A DNA stretch of 64,000 bases, taken from Hemerocallis citrina. Lineage: Eukaryota > Streptophyta > Magnoliopsida > Asparagales > Asphodelaceae. Below are positions 11,217-21,963 of this stretch, in pieces; position 1 is the first letter of the stretch; the number at the start of each line of letters is the position of its first letter. Under the pieces are notes generated by a model. It was not told where the DNA came from, searched no databases, and was given only the letters and a program-made list of their open reading frames with translations. The stretch is taken from contig CM030358.1 in assembly GCA_017893485.1 (NCBI GenBank), forward strand, positions 151,355,368 through 151,419,367. Reading direction: 5' to 3'. A program made the translations under genes and the position numbers.

Positions 11217-12229
11217 TGTTACAAAATCTTGTTTACAAATATAGTTTGCAATAAAACCAAATATGATTGAGAGGCACAAAATGGGAGAAGAAGAAGAAGA
11301 AGAGTGAGAAAAACCAACAAATAAAAAGAAAAGAAAAGAAATAACAAAATTACAAACGAAACAATTTGTGTCGAGGCTTGTGTACCACACAATCTCCTTA
11401 AAACAGATTTTTGCTCGTCCGGGTGCTGGAATTTGCGTAGGCGTCTTGTCTCCCAGGATGCAACGATAGAAGGGTTGACGCAAGCACTACGTCACGCTCT
11501 CGAACTGGACAACAATTGAAATCTATCACCGAACGACCGAAGAATGGAACTGGACTTGAAGCACAGAATAGAGGGGGGAACAGAAGAGTTTCTGGTGCAT
11601 TATTCAGGGGAGAGGGGGCCAGGGTGAAAATCGTAACGACAGATACTTATTGACTGCATCCACTGTAACGGCAGACAATTCCTTTAATGCACCTACTGTA
11701 ATGGCAGACATAAGTTTGAATGCACCACTGTAACGACAGACAAAACCGCTTCCACAGTTTAAAACGTGAATAAATGGCACACAAAAATATTTCTGCATTT
11801 ATTTTAACCATTAGATCAGAAAAATTTAAAACTGTAGCAAAAAGAGGCTCTACACGGGGTGGGTTTCATGTTGGTGCAGAGGTTGTACATCCACTCAAGC
11901 TGCATGCCCTCCCCTTACGCGTGCGAGAGAGAACCTCTTGGCTTGCTATCTTACAATGCCAAGAAGAGATTATTATATATCCTCTTCTAATTCCTTTGAT
12001 TTTTTTGATGTGTGACTAAATTCCCTCAACTTATTTTCAGAAATGAAACCGTCCCACTTAGGAAAACAATTTCTCATTCACCCCTTAACCGTTTTGAATA
12101 AGTAAATATATGGATTTGATCTACTTATAAAGGAAAACAAAAATCAATAATAAAGATCTCTCACTAATTCATAGTGGATCTTACTCAAAAATTTCCTCAA
12201 ATTGGTGTTAATACACCCATTTTCTAACA
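11217..12229 (-). repeat. Copia 5' LTR
   Basis: Starts TGTTACAAAATC and ends TTTTCTAACA; the flanking GGAAT at 12230-12234 matches the one left of 5730. Relative to the 3' LTR it lacks the short stretch around 11625 that would hold the TATA box. Confidence 0.93.
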
Positions 12230-12666
12230 GGAATATCAAGATGGTAGCTACTCTCTGATCATCTGAGTATCTTGAATCCCCAGACTTTGGAGGAACAACA
12301 TTGTATCAGTCACTATACTGATGATACACTAGTAATATAATGTATCATGATATCCTGGTGTAATTGACTCGAGCTACTTTGCTCAAACTACCGTTAGCAA
12401 TACACAGTCGACCAGAAACTATTTTTCAAACATGAGGACATGATCTAATTCAGACAACTTAGGGTTTTAGCTACAATGGTTTCTTACATTCTTATATAGT
12501 AATCTTCGTGTGGAATTGATTAGCAAATTCTGCAAGAAACTCTTCATATATCTTGATCTCTTTGTGATTATGCATGCATGTGGTTTGCATATTATGTGTG
12601 TTACTCATGATATTTTCGAGTTGGTGATTGCTTTTTCTATTAACAGTCTTCTTGTTAACTTTGCAG
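12230..12666 (+). other. Intron upstream of the GATA exon (unique sequence)
   Basis: Non-repetitive AT-rich sequence from the copia TSD to a consensus acceptor (TTAACTTTGCAG, ending 12666). With 5679-5729 it looks like the original host sequence into which the copia element inserted. No exon coding the first half of the GATA finger is visible here or left of the copia element, so that exon must lie outside the window or be lost. A single GTCGAC lies near 12410. Confidence 0.6.
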
Positions 12667-12954
12667 TCTCTTTGCAATGCTTGTGGGATAAGGCAAATGA
12701 AGGCAAGGAGGGCAATGAGAGCAAATGCGGGTAACACCATCCCTTTCAAGAAGAGATTCAAGAACATAAATACCTCCTTCTCCCCCTCAACTTCTACTGT
12801 TACTTCTAATAACAACAACAATAAAACAATGAAGAAAGAAAAGCATGTCAGGTTATTGGAGGAAGTCACGAAGAGGAAGTTGACATTTCCTCAAGAAGAG
12901 AGGGATGCAGCAATCTTGTTAATGACTCTCTCTTCCGGCCTCATTCATGGTTGA
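12667..12954 (+). CDS. GATA-type transcription factor, last exon (class B, LLM-domain type)
   Basis: After the 3' splice site the exon encodes 95 residues starting SLCNACGIRQMKARRAMRAN, the C-terminal half of a GATA zinc finger with its second Cys pair and basic tail. A Met replaces the usual Arg in the IRQRKARR stretch. It ends AAILLMTLSSGLIHG, matching the Leu-Leu-Met motif of plant B-class GATA factors such as the Arabidopsis GATA15/16/17 and GNC groups, nuclear DNA-binding regulators. The first Cys pair (CADCHTTKTPLWRSGP-type) should come from an upstream exon that is not in the window. Frame is intact to TGA at 12952-12954. Whether the gene is expressed with retroelements in its intron, or is a relic, cannot be told here. 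Confidence 0.85.
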   Translation, partial: SLCNACGIRQMKARRAMRANAGNTIPFKKRFKNINTSFSPSTSTVTSNNNNNKTMKKEKHVRLLEEVTKRKLTFPQEERDAAILLMTLSSGLIHG

Positions 12955-13246
12955 TTTTATCATCAAGTGTGTTGTTTCTTTTTTACCAATATATACTAGG
13001 TAATGAGAGGAGCGAGGAAAGTGCGGAGAGAGAATTTTGTGAGTCTTTTTCTTTAATAAAGATAATAACAGAAGAATGTGGTGGCCTGTAGTCACTTTCA
13101 AATTTGTGAAGTACTTCAAAAACATCTTCACTTAATTATGTACCTTTTTTTTTTTTTTTGCTTCACTTAAATTAGGTACTTAATATAATCCCATATATCT
13201 TTATTCTACTCATTTGATAGAAAGACTCTTGGTGAGATGTCTTAAT
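12955..13246 (+). other. GATA 3' flank
   Basis: AT-rich unique sequence between the GATA stop codon and the Sirevirus LTR, probably 3' UTR and intergenic DNA. It has a T-run at about 13147-13160. No gene seen. The Sirevirus-side TSD TTAAT is at 13242-13246. Confidence 0.5.
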
Positions 13247-14221
13247 TGTAAATCACCCTAGGAGGTGAATAGGGTGATTGTACGGAAATAAAAAATTAAA
13301 AATTAATTTGCAAAGTAAATGAGAAGAGATAGAGAGAAAAAATACAGCAAGCACAAGTGATGCAGCGATATAATGTGGTTCGACCCCAGGTCTACGTCCA
13401 CACCACCTACTTGTAGCAATTCTCCGCCACAAGCATTCCACTATACTCAAACCCTTATACAATGATTCTTGGATTCAGGTCGAGAGACCTATTACACCCA
13501 CATGACTTCTAAGACAAGCCCCGTCAATCTCACCGAAGTGGAAGAAAAGAAAAACTCAAGATCTTTAATGATCCTGACTGAAGAAAATAAATAAATATCA
13601 CACACTCGGATTGATTGTTGAATTGATTAGTTCAGAAAATTTTTCTTAGAGGAATATGTGAGGAATACACAGTAGGTTCGTCCAAATATATAGACTAGGA
13701 AGTGTATCTCTCAAAAATAGAAACGATACATTCTAAAAGAGTAATCTGCACGAGGTGCGGTCGACTACAAATAAGGACAGTCGACCGTTCATCTTTTAAT
13801 CGAAAAGTCGAAAGATGAATGGTCGACTGTCTCATCATTTTAACTATGATGAGCGGTCGACTGTGGAGCGGTCGACCGACAATATGGTACGGTCGACTGC
13901 AATCATACAGATTCGGACGAAACCACTTTATATTCTTACCATATACTAATCAATCAATTACATATAAAATCTCACATATATGGAAGTACAGAAATTGATC
14001 TTGCTGACTTTTTTGGGCTCTAATCAACATGTGCTCTTTTTGAATAATGTCTTCTTTTGCTTGAGTTTGTAATCCTTCTTTATTGCTTTCCTTCTTTTGC
14101 TTATTTTTGAATCTTTTTTATTCTCTTATTGATTTATTTATTCCTGAAAATTTGAAAATCTCAACTGAAACTTATTAGTATTTGTAAGCATGTTTTGTAC
14201 ACACCAAACTAAGAGTCAACA
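13247..14221 (-). repeat. Sirevirus 3' LTR
   Basis: Starts TGTAAATCACC and ends GAGTCAACA; 975 bp. Direct repeat of 36781-37771. A TATA-like sequence lies near 13684-13695 on the minus strand. It carries the GTCGAC palindrome cluster at 13760-13897. Confidence 0.92.
13760..13897. promoter_or_regulatory. Cluster of six GTCGAC palindromes with nested hairpins
   Basis: GTCGAC occurs at 13760, 13780, 13822, 13856, 13871 and 13892. Arms 13776-13796 and 13811-13831 are inverted copies with one mismatch in 21, and a second inverted repeat pairs 13831-13838 with 13846-13853. The cluster lies just upstream of the TATA-like box in the transcription sense. The other LTR has the same arrangement at 37294-37452 with five exact copies. 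Sireviruses are reported to carry conserved palindromic repeats in their LTRs; a regulatory role is inference. Confidence 0.65.
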
Positions 14222-14235
14222 ATCTCCCCCTTTTG
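14222..14235 (-). other. Sirevirus polypurine tract
   Basis: On the minus strand AAAAGGGGGAGAT directly precedes the 3' LTR, a good match to the copia plus-strand primer site. From here to about 15080 the sequence is non-coding 3' region, AT-rich, with a second GTCGAC group at 14964-15072 (four exact copies). Confidence 0.85.
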
Positions 14236-15079
14236 GTGTGAACAAAACATACCTTTGAATGTTTAAAATAAAATATGTAAATACTCCCCCTTAATCCAAT
14301 ATTTCCTGTATCTCAAATTTTCATAAGAGATATATAGTGTATATGAAGAGGGAAGATGTAGACTAAAACATTCAAGATAGATTTTCAGTATTTATTTTCA
14401 GTAATTTTCTGTTAAAACATTCAAAAAGATTCTCTCCCTTTTTGGAACACACCAAGAGAGGACTAGAAATGATAAATAATATATTTATTTTCAGTAATTT
14501 TCAATTAAAATATTCAAAAAGATTCTTCTCCTTTTTGGAACACACCAAGAGGGAACTAGAAATGATAAATAATATATAAACAAGGTGTATAACATACTCC
14601 CTCTAAATTCATGCATGGAAAATATAGGTGAACATACAATAAAAATTGTGAGTGTAGAGCAAACATGAGAATAAGCAATTTTGGGGAATATTACATTTTT
14701 GAAAAACAGAAGGAAAATCTACTTACATGATACCTTGATCGCGAGACACTTTGATATACAGTAAGAGCTCTTCATGGTATCACAGATTTGAGATTTTCAC
14801 AATGCAAACGAGAGACATAGAGCAAAATATTAAAAAACAAATTTCAAGAAATTAGAAACCATATGAGAACTATAAATAGATTTTCCTTACACACCAAAAG
14901 TAAGAAAAAAAACTAGCCAGAATCCAAAAAAAAAAAATAGAGGCGAAACCGGTCAACTGCACGGTCGACCGTAAAGAATTTTAAAATCCAGTCAAGCAAA
15001 CAGTGAGCGAACCGGTCGACCACCCAGTCGACTGTACACCTTTACAGGCTAACATTCGACCGCCCAGTCGACCGAAAAA

Positions 15080-15440
15080 TGCAAATTTAAGCAGAAATGT
15101 CAATAACGTTTAAATCATCCTTTAAAAAATGAAATCGTTTTTCATCTAAAGGTTTACTAAAAATAACAGCAAGGTTAGAATCAGGGGAGACATACTCAAG
15201 AATAATATCCCATTTTTGAAAATGATCTTTAATAAAATGCTAGCGAATGTCTGTATGTTATTAAAAGTGACTATGTAACTTATATCGAATAGTTGAGAGA
15301 AATGAGTTTAAATTTGCTTACCATATAAAGAATTAAAGTAAAATTGTTTTACCTTAAAAAAAATATGTTCTTCCCTTTTCTTTTCTTGATAGTGATGCAA
15401 AAGTGTTGTTTTCATCCGTCATGAGCTTAAGGCATCCACT
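15080..15440 (-). pseudogene. Sirevirus pol remnant: protease start joined to RNase H end
   Basis: At 15400-15440 the minus strand reads LDSGCLKLMTDE, the protease active-site region. By about 15290 it has become HFIKDHFQKWDIILEYV, and at 15100-15200 SNLAVIFSKPLDEKRFHFLK, the conserved end of copia RNase H. Integrase, RT and most of RNase H (normally about 3-4 kb) are therefore missing between about 15300 and 15400. An in-frame stop sits just before HFIKD. Confidence 0.8.
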
Positions 15441-15977
15441 ATCAAGGTGCTACTGATCTTTAGGTGAAATGCATTGATGTACCAACATTAAGATTAGTAG
15501 GTATCCAAGTAGGTACTATTCCTGCACTTGTATTCTTCTTTATCCAAATGAAGTTAGTATTCCTTTTTAAAGCACAACTATAAGAAATATGTCCTAATCT
15601 ACAACAATAGTGACAAGTAATGCGATTATGCTTTGGGTCATGCACATATGCGTAATTGTGTATTGGTTTATAACTATTTTGGTGGCTATGTATATGTGTA
15701 TGACAAGATTGCTTAGATTTTTTATGTTGAATTGGCTCATTGTAACCAAGCCCTTGATTATCATGATAAGATCTTGAATTCTTTGTAATAAGATAACTGG
15801 GCCCTTCATATTTTTTAACAGTTTTCTCGAGCTCAATTACTCTTTAACAAAGCCTTTCCCAAGTCATTTCATCGTTTTTTGTGTTCCAACGAAGAGTGTC
15901 TAGGGTAGCATCAAGAATTCTATTTTGTTCGAGAGCTTCTTTACAATCTTTCACTACGTCATCAAATTTTCTTTTGC
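15441..15977 (-). pseudogene. Sirevirus gag, C-terminal part (second zinc knuckle)
   Basis: Minus-strand coding sequence next to the CACTA insertion. From 15977 down it reads ECKRKFDDVVKDCKEALEQN, a coiled segment, then GLGYNEP, the knuckle CHYCCRLGHISYSC (about 15570-15615), and the linker to protease with VPTWIPTNL. It is open except for an in-frame stop near 15844 and one frame change. It continues the gag fragment at 35303-36725. Confidence 0.85.
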
Positions 15978-15980
15978 ATT

Positions 15981-16265
15981 CACTACAAACCACTAGGTCT
16001 CTAACGGCATTTCTATCCCGGCTTTTCACAGAAACGCCGCGATAGGTGAAAGGGGATTTTATTTTTAGAAAAACACACCCTTTATCCCGGCGTTTGGTAA
16101 AAACGCCGCAATAGGGTCATACAGTAGCGGCGTTGTAAATGTAAACGCTAGGACAACCCCTCTTCATCGCACTTCTGCTAATTTAATTTTTCTTTTAAAT
16201 AAATTAAATATCTATCTCGGCGTTTACGTGTAAAACGCCGGGATAGAGTGGGATAATTGTTTTTT
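15981..16265 (+). repeat. CACTA left terminus and subterminal repeats
   Basis: CACTACAAAC terminus followed by repeated CCCGGCGTTT...AAACGCCG motifs in both orientations (near 16015, 16085, 16215). Such subterminal motifs bind the element's TnpA-like protein in the En/Spm family. From 16266 to about 16600 is a C- and CT-rich stretch resembling a gene 5' leader, with no clear ORF. Confidence 0.85.
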
Positions 16266-16708
16266 CCTAAAACCCCGCTCTAAGACCCGCCCCCTTTTCA
16301 TTTTCTCCCAATTTCGAAAATATCCCCCCCCCCCTTCTAAAACCTAACCCACGACTCTCTCTCCTCGCTGCTTTCTCACCGAACCCACGACTCTCTCTCT
16401 CCCTCTTCACTCACCGCCGCACCTCCCTCGTGCTGCACCACCCTCGTCGCTGCTCCTCCCTCACCGCCGCACCTCCCTCCCGCCGCACCTCCCTCCCTGG
16501 CACTCCTCCTCACCTTTGCGCACCTCCTTCGCCGCCCCTCACTCGAAGCCTATCGCTAGCTCTATCTTCATGTACGCAAGGGCTGTGGAAACGTCCATAA
16601 CTTATCTCAAACAAGAGAAAGAAACATCAATTTATTTATGGATATTTACAATATGTTTCCCATGGTGACGGGTCCCCTGGCCAGCGCTCTTCATCCCTCC
16701 GCCACCGA

Positions 16709-17708
16709 TCTGTAATTTTCATGGATGAAGTAAGCTACTTTAACTGTTCTAGTACTCAAATTGTTACAGTGTTATGTTATGAGGTAATATTCGTGGTTGC
16801 AACATTTCTCATCAAAGAAATGGAACCTTTCTTTAATACTCTTACCTTGTAAAGAAGGTTCTAGGCCTTCTTCATTGAATATGCTTCTTAAAGCACATAG
16901 ATTTTATCTTGGTTTTCCACATTCTGTGGTGTTAGTGATAAGTAAACGCATTTTGTTTTCATCAAAAAATTTCATACTGTGATTCATTTTTAAAATCTTA
17001 ATTTACATGCAGGCTTTTACTTGAGTTGTATCTATTTTTTTGTAAATGTTCTTCACCATTCAGATTGATAGCATACTGTCTACAAGGTTAACCAATGAAA
17101 ATGATGCAAGTAGAAGACTGAAATCCAAGTTCCTTGTCCAATTTGATGGGGTGGCCTCAAACCCAAAGGATTTGGCATTTTCGCGGCAAATTATTTTGAT
17201 GCATGCAGTTTTAGAGTATCCCTTGTTATAAAATGCAGTTAATAGATATGATAGGTTTCCAAAATAGTATATCTAACTTTAATAATTTGACAGTTAACTG
17301 TCCATTAATTTATTGATATAGGTGCTACTGACAAGACTCAGGAGTTGGATGGTGCTGTTCTTAGGAGATTGGTAAGTTTTTTGAGAATGCTTTTACTAGA
17401 TTTTCATTCTCTATGAATTGCTTAATTGGAACTGAATATTGAAAATCATATTCATAATAGGATATTTATTACCTCTATTCAACACCTAAAAGAGTACTTT
17501 ATTGCCAAATAATGTGGTTTAATCTTAATTATGTATTCGCTAACTATTTGTTTATCTATCTTGTGTTGGAGTTGTTTCCCTTTTGTGGTTGTACTTTAGA
17601 GGCTATTTTGTTAGGACTAACTATATTCAGGTTATATCTATAATTTTTACCAGGTGAAGAGAATATATGTACCTCTACCAGATGAAAGTGTTACTAGAAA
17701 CTATTCTT
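16709..17708 (+). pseudogene. Captured AAA-ATPase (spastin/katanin-like) gene fragment, four exons
   Basis: Exon pieces with splice sites: ...16729 encodes SVIFMDE (Walker B) with donor GTAAGC. From 17064 comes IDSILSTRLTNENDASRRLK then KSKFLVQFDGV. 17322-17371 gives ATDKTQELDGAVLRRL with donor GTAAGT. 17654-17708 gives VKRIYVPLPDESV. These are consecutive parts of one plant AAA module close to the spastin-like family, with introns kept between them. The second exon's end (expected DLVIVIG) is degraded and the fourth runs into a stop. The Walker A region is absent. Inside a CACTA element, this is best read as a captured host gene segment that no longer makes an ATPase. Confidence 0.8.
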
Positions 17709-18772
17709 TTATAGTAAGATAAGCTGATACGAAACATGTATTAAACAACTTTTAGATTGTCTTCATGCTGATCAAATGGTTCAGTGATTCTTCTGTGGAT
17801 CATCAAGATTCTTTGTATTTACTCTTGACAACTATGAGCGTAAACATATATGTCCTCACATCATATCTCTCAGTGGCTAATATGAAGTGGAGGTTTTTCG
17901 ATTATTTTTTTTCTCATCTAGCCAACCCCGAGATTTCGTGATCAAACTTGCTTATAGATGCTACTGTTGTGAAGCTGTAGATTACTTCACATGATAAAGA
18001 AATATGTCTGGTTCCAATAAATAGGGATTAGAAGAGAAGTTTAATGGAAATACTGCTGATGTTTTGCCTTCTAACTTCTCTAAAGGAAAATATTTTGCAT
18101 TTATTAACTTCTCACTTCTTTATGTTAAGGTTAATGAACATCTCTTAGATGACATATGAACTCAAATATATTGGAGAATATTCACATTTCAAGCATAGTT
18201 GTGGAAAGAGTTAAAATTATGTTCCTATTAACAATCTATTTGTTATTATTTTGCTTGTAGGGATGCCAATGTATTGTAGTGGGTTTAATTTCTGGAGAAC
18301 CTTGGACTCGTATCCTGTGCACACTATCAGGTTCGTTGATTTTGACCTACTAATTCTGATGGATACTGGTAAATTACTTAAGACCCAACTATAAAAATAG
18401 AAACGCATAATGTAGTCTTAATCATCTGTCATTCTCATCATTTATTGCACTTAGGACTATTCTTTTTCCACTGACATGTTAAATAATAAAAAATAAAAAA
18501 TCTTGCCCTGTAACTTGAGTGTTGACCAGGTTCGAGGAACAACCCTACAATACCCTCTATAGAAATTTCATAAACGCACACTAAGATGAATAAGAAGGAG
18601 CAATTGTACAAGATATGGCAGAAACATCCTGATTGTTCCAGATAATCGATGCGTTGTTAGCTCTAAATTCCATCATTAAAAACATGGTCATCCAATTATT
18701 CTACTAAAATGCTTATGAACACAAGTTTACTATTATGAAGCATCACAAAGACTAAAATTTTGTTTAATACAG
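17709..18772 (+). other. CACTA interior without a recognisable gene
   Basis: AT-rich, intron-like sequence between the AAA and PHD fragments. A possible exon with acceptor TTGCTTGTAG ending at about 18260 and a short open stretch follows, but I do not recognise its product. Nothing else supportable. Confidence 0.4.
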
Positions 18773-19287
18773 GAGGTTGCTGAGAGTAACTGCGTGTATA
18801 GAAATGAAGTGCATCACTCTGCTAGTGAACACACTCAGGTACTGCTTGATGTTGCTGCAGATCCTACTCTCCCTTTTAGATTCCTGTTTTGCTATAAATA
18901 AATAAAAAAATAAAAAAACATGTTCCTTTTTCTGCATTTGAAAAGGGCTAAATCACTTAGTTCATTACACAAACAGGATACGAGATGCTCCATGTATTTT
19001 ATAGGTGAATTTCAATGGTTTTACATGTGCTGGATTTCTTCCCTGTCATTTTTGATTACTAAGAATACAATTGACAGGTTCCTGTTCACTTGGACTGCTA
19101 TCGGAAGCTGAAAGATCCAATTGGTCCCTGGAAATGCAAGTTGTGCGAGGAGATATCAAAGTTGGGAAGCCCTAGAAATCAATTTGATAATACGGGGTCA
19201 GTGACTCAATGTTGTTTTTGTGGCAGTGGCACTGGTGCTTTCCAAAAGACAATAAATGATCAATGGGTTCATGCTTTATGTGCGGAG
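18773..19287 (+). pseudogene. Captured PHD-finger (extended PHD) gene fragment, two exons
   Basis: Exon 18773-18838 (22 codons, AG acceptor and GT donor) is followed by exon 19078-19287 (70 codons). The second reads VPVHLDCYRKLKDPIGPWKC, then KLCEE and, after a spacer, CCFCGSGTGAFQKTINDQWV and HALCAE before a GTATTA donor. The Cys and His spacing and GPWKC/WVHALCAE match the junction of a PHD finger and the following extended zinc-binding domain in plant chromatin proteins of the BRPF/JADE type. Both exons keep phase 0. The remaining zinc ligands would need neighbouring exons; a possible further exon near 20380 was not identified. Likely host gene fragment carried by the CACTA element. Confidence 0.75.
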
Positions 19288-19536
19288 GTATTATACTTCT
19301 TTATTCCTTTTGTTTATAATGATTGTTGCATCACATATAGAACCCATATGCTGTTTCAATCCGGAAACACTCTTGAATGCTGAGATAGACTTAGAAAGAC
19401 ATGTTACTCCCTGTTGGATTTATTAGAATCATGCCACATTGACCATTATGCAGGTTATTCTCTATTTACTGATATCAGTAAATTTTCAAAAGGAATGTGT
19501 GCATATTCAAGTTGTCCATTAAAGGACTGATGTAAG

Positions 19537-20014
19537 TGTAATACCCCGTATTTCTGAAATATATATATGGTTTGAAATATATATAATAAATGAATTTGAG
19601 ACTTGGTCCTATAGAAGTGTTCTATAGGAATGATTTATAAGAATTAATTGATTTGGAAAAAGGATTCTTTGAATCCGGATTTGTAAAGTGGTGGGGGGAC
19701 CCATCGGGTATGAAGAAGAACAGCAATGAGTGCTGTGCTTCTTGTAATGGGTGACGTGGCGTGTAGTTCACGGATCTCATATACGTGCATATATGTGCAC
19801 GGGTTGGAAAGAGAACAAGGTGTGGGAAGAATGTCCCACATCGATAGTTTCAAAGAATAAACTATTATATAAATATAATTGCCAAGGATCAAGAGTCACC
19901 AATTCGGTTAACCACCTTTTGAGAGGCAGCCTGTGGTGGGCAGTTGTACTACATAGTATCTAATTTGTCTTATAAATTGTATAAAAATTGTCCGAGCCCG
20001 GCAGGGGTGTTACA
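19537..20014 (+). mobile_element. Solo LTR (478 bp) in the CACTA element
   Basis: Starts TGTAATACCCCGTATTT and ends GCAGGGGTGTTACA, typical chromovirus-like LTR ends. TSD GTAAG is perfect at 19532-19536 and 20015-20019. No internal domain remains, so it is the product of LTR-LTR recombination or a very short element. Confidence 0.88.
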
Positions 20015-20764
20015 GTAAGTCTCTTGCTCATAATGCATAGATTTATATATTTTTTACTAGCATTCATGCATATACCTATTTGATTATTTGACCTTTGTAA
20101 GCATTGTCTATTATCGTGAAAGCTTTGTTTCCTCTATCTACTACCCGGATTAAAAAAAGTACGGATTTGTTATAAGTTTTATTTTATTTTCTTCACATAC
20201 TTACTTTCTCTCCCATTTATACTCACCAGATAATTATAGAGCTGTCAAATAGATGAAGCAGAGGAGAAGGAGAGGTAAGAGGGAAATGTGATCATTTCTT
20301 GATATGTTTGTTTGTTTCTTTATTTTCTTCGCACACTTACAAACATCAAATTGTCTTGCTCTTACTTATTCTTTGCAGCTAATCACATCTGGGATTTCAA
20401 AAGGAATAGAGATGAAGGCAATGAAGTCTAGAAAAATGGTGAAAAGAGGTATTGTGATGTGATTGTTTATACTAATTAAGTTTCTTCACACACTTATAAA
20501 TAATTACTTGTGTAATGTCCTGTTTATTCTCGGTTTGTTGCAAAAGTGGTAGTTTGTTAGGTTTCCATCCATCGATGAGCATGAATCTAAATGCTCAACT
20601 GGATGTACTCCAGTAAAACAACTACTCTGAACATGAATCTAAATGTATTTGCAAGAACCTGAAATTGTTGCATATAAGCATTGCTTATAAACACTTTTCA
20701 GATTCTTTAATGATATTGGTGATGATACTTTGCAATATACTTTGTACACATGTATTTTTATAAG
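20015..20764 (+). other. CACTA interior between solo LTR and LINE
   Basis: AT-rich sequence with intron-like pieces. Possible short exons follow acceptors near 20378 (CTTTGCAG) and 20270, perhaps part of the captured PHD gene; I cannot name them. No ORF of note. Confidence 0.35.
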
Positions 20765-20780
20765 TCTACAATGAAAGCTT

Positions 20781-21960
20781 TTTTTTTATGTAAACGGATA
20801 GAGTCGGACGACTCCAGCCATATCAAAAAATATATTAATAAGCAAAAGTACAAAGAAGTTTTACAAGCCATAAAATCCACCACCAAAACGCGACAAACAA
20901 CAAAGAAAAGAAAAAGCTACAGAGCGTTACAGAGACAAGGACACGACTCAAGGCGAAAACGCAGCAATTACAAGAGCGAAGGAGAAACCAGAGACAGCGA
21001 TCGCACAAAAGATGGGACGGTGACTGGGACCCCAGGGACAAGCAGCGCAAAACCAGATCGGGGAAGAACAAATCCGTAGCAAGGCCAAAGTCGGACCGCA
21101 AAAGGCACACGCGGACTACACAAACGGCGAAGCTGAAGAGAGGCCGAAGTTAAACAACGGCAGCCCTCCAATGCCTGAACCACAGCAAACGAGCCACCAG
21201 GGTACAGCAAACAGAAAGAGATATTGCACACGATACAGAGACAGGAAGAGCCCTCCTCGTGGGCCCACCGAGGTAGCACACCCTGCGGGGTGAGCCGGGA
21301 GAGAGTTCCGACCACACAACCAAAGAGCATCCCAACAAATAACAAGCTCAGACTAGAAAAAATACCGCAACCGCGAACAACATCAGCCAAGTAAAATAAT
21401 CCACCACAAACCAAAACAACTGAAAAGATGGCCGAAAGACCAAATCCAAAACTGAAGCAGGGAAACAAATATGCAAAGAACAAACAGACCAAGGAACATA
21501 ATACACTCATCCATACATGGCAGAATGACCTGCAGAAAAGACTAGAAAAATAAATGAGACAAGGATCCACATCAATCAACAAGCAAGTAGGAGAAAAGCC
21601 CTCTTAATTAACCAAGACCAAAAGAGTCAGATATAATTACAAAACCACCATAGGCCTGCCCAGGCAAAGATACTACCTAACAGCCCAACTCAAAAAAGAA
21701 GCCCGCCGACTAACGAAGCCAAGCCGCAGCATGCACCGGTGCATAAGAGCACAGAGCAGTCGGCCAAAAGGACCAAAATAGCAGGCCAAGGGGTACAAAA
21801 TAGTGAGAGAGAAATACATACACCACTGAGATGGAACTCAGCTGAACACCGAAATAAAAACAGAAAATACATAAAGAGGAGATGCCCAGTAGGGAGAAGC
21901 CAGCACCAACATCAAACTCGAGAGAACGAATGTTATTAGCCTCATGCTGAAAACAGAAGA
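20781..21960 (-). other. LINE 3' UTR
   Basis: Between the poly(A) end and the last recognisable ORF2 residues (MWQERNKRLF at about 22146). The minus-strand translations here are rich in Cys, Phe and Leu with no domain match; I take them as chance frames in pyrimidine-rich UTR. Confidence 0.6.
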
Positions 21961-21963
21961 TCA

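Larger units (their letters stand above)
5730..12229 (-). mobile_element. Complete but decayed Ty1/copia retrotransposon
   Basis: Two direct repeats (5730-6787 and 11217-12229) enclose minus-strand gag, protease, integrase and RT remnants in copia order (integrase before RT). The flanks carry a perfect 5-bp duplication, GGAAT at 5725-5729 and 12230-12234. LTR termini are TGTTAC/TCTAACA on the plus strand; the left copy has TATTAC. The PPT next to the 3' LTR reads ATGTGGGGAA on the minus strand (about 6788-6797). No clear PBS is visible beside 11217. Frames are broken throughout and the LTRs are visibly diverged and unequal (1058 and 1013 bp), so it is old. Lineage within copia not assigned. 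Confidence 0.95.

Noticed and set aside
20968..21582. 204-codon Cys/Phe-rich frame on the minus strand
   Set aside because: Lies in the LINE 3' UTR, has no domain and overlaps other equally open frames.
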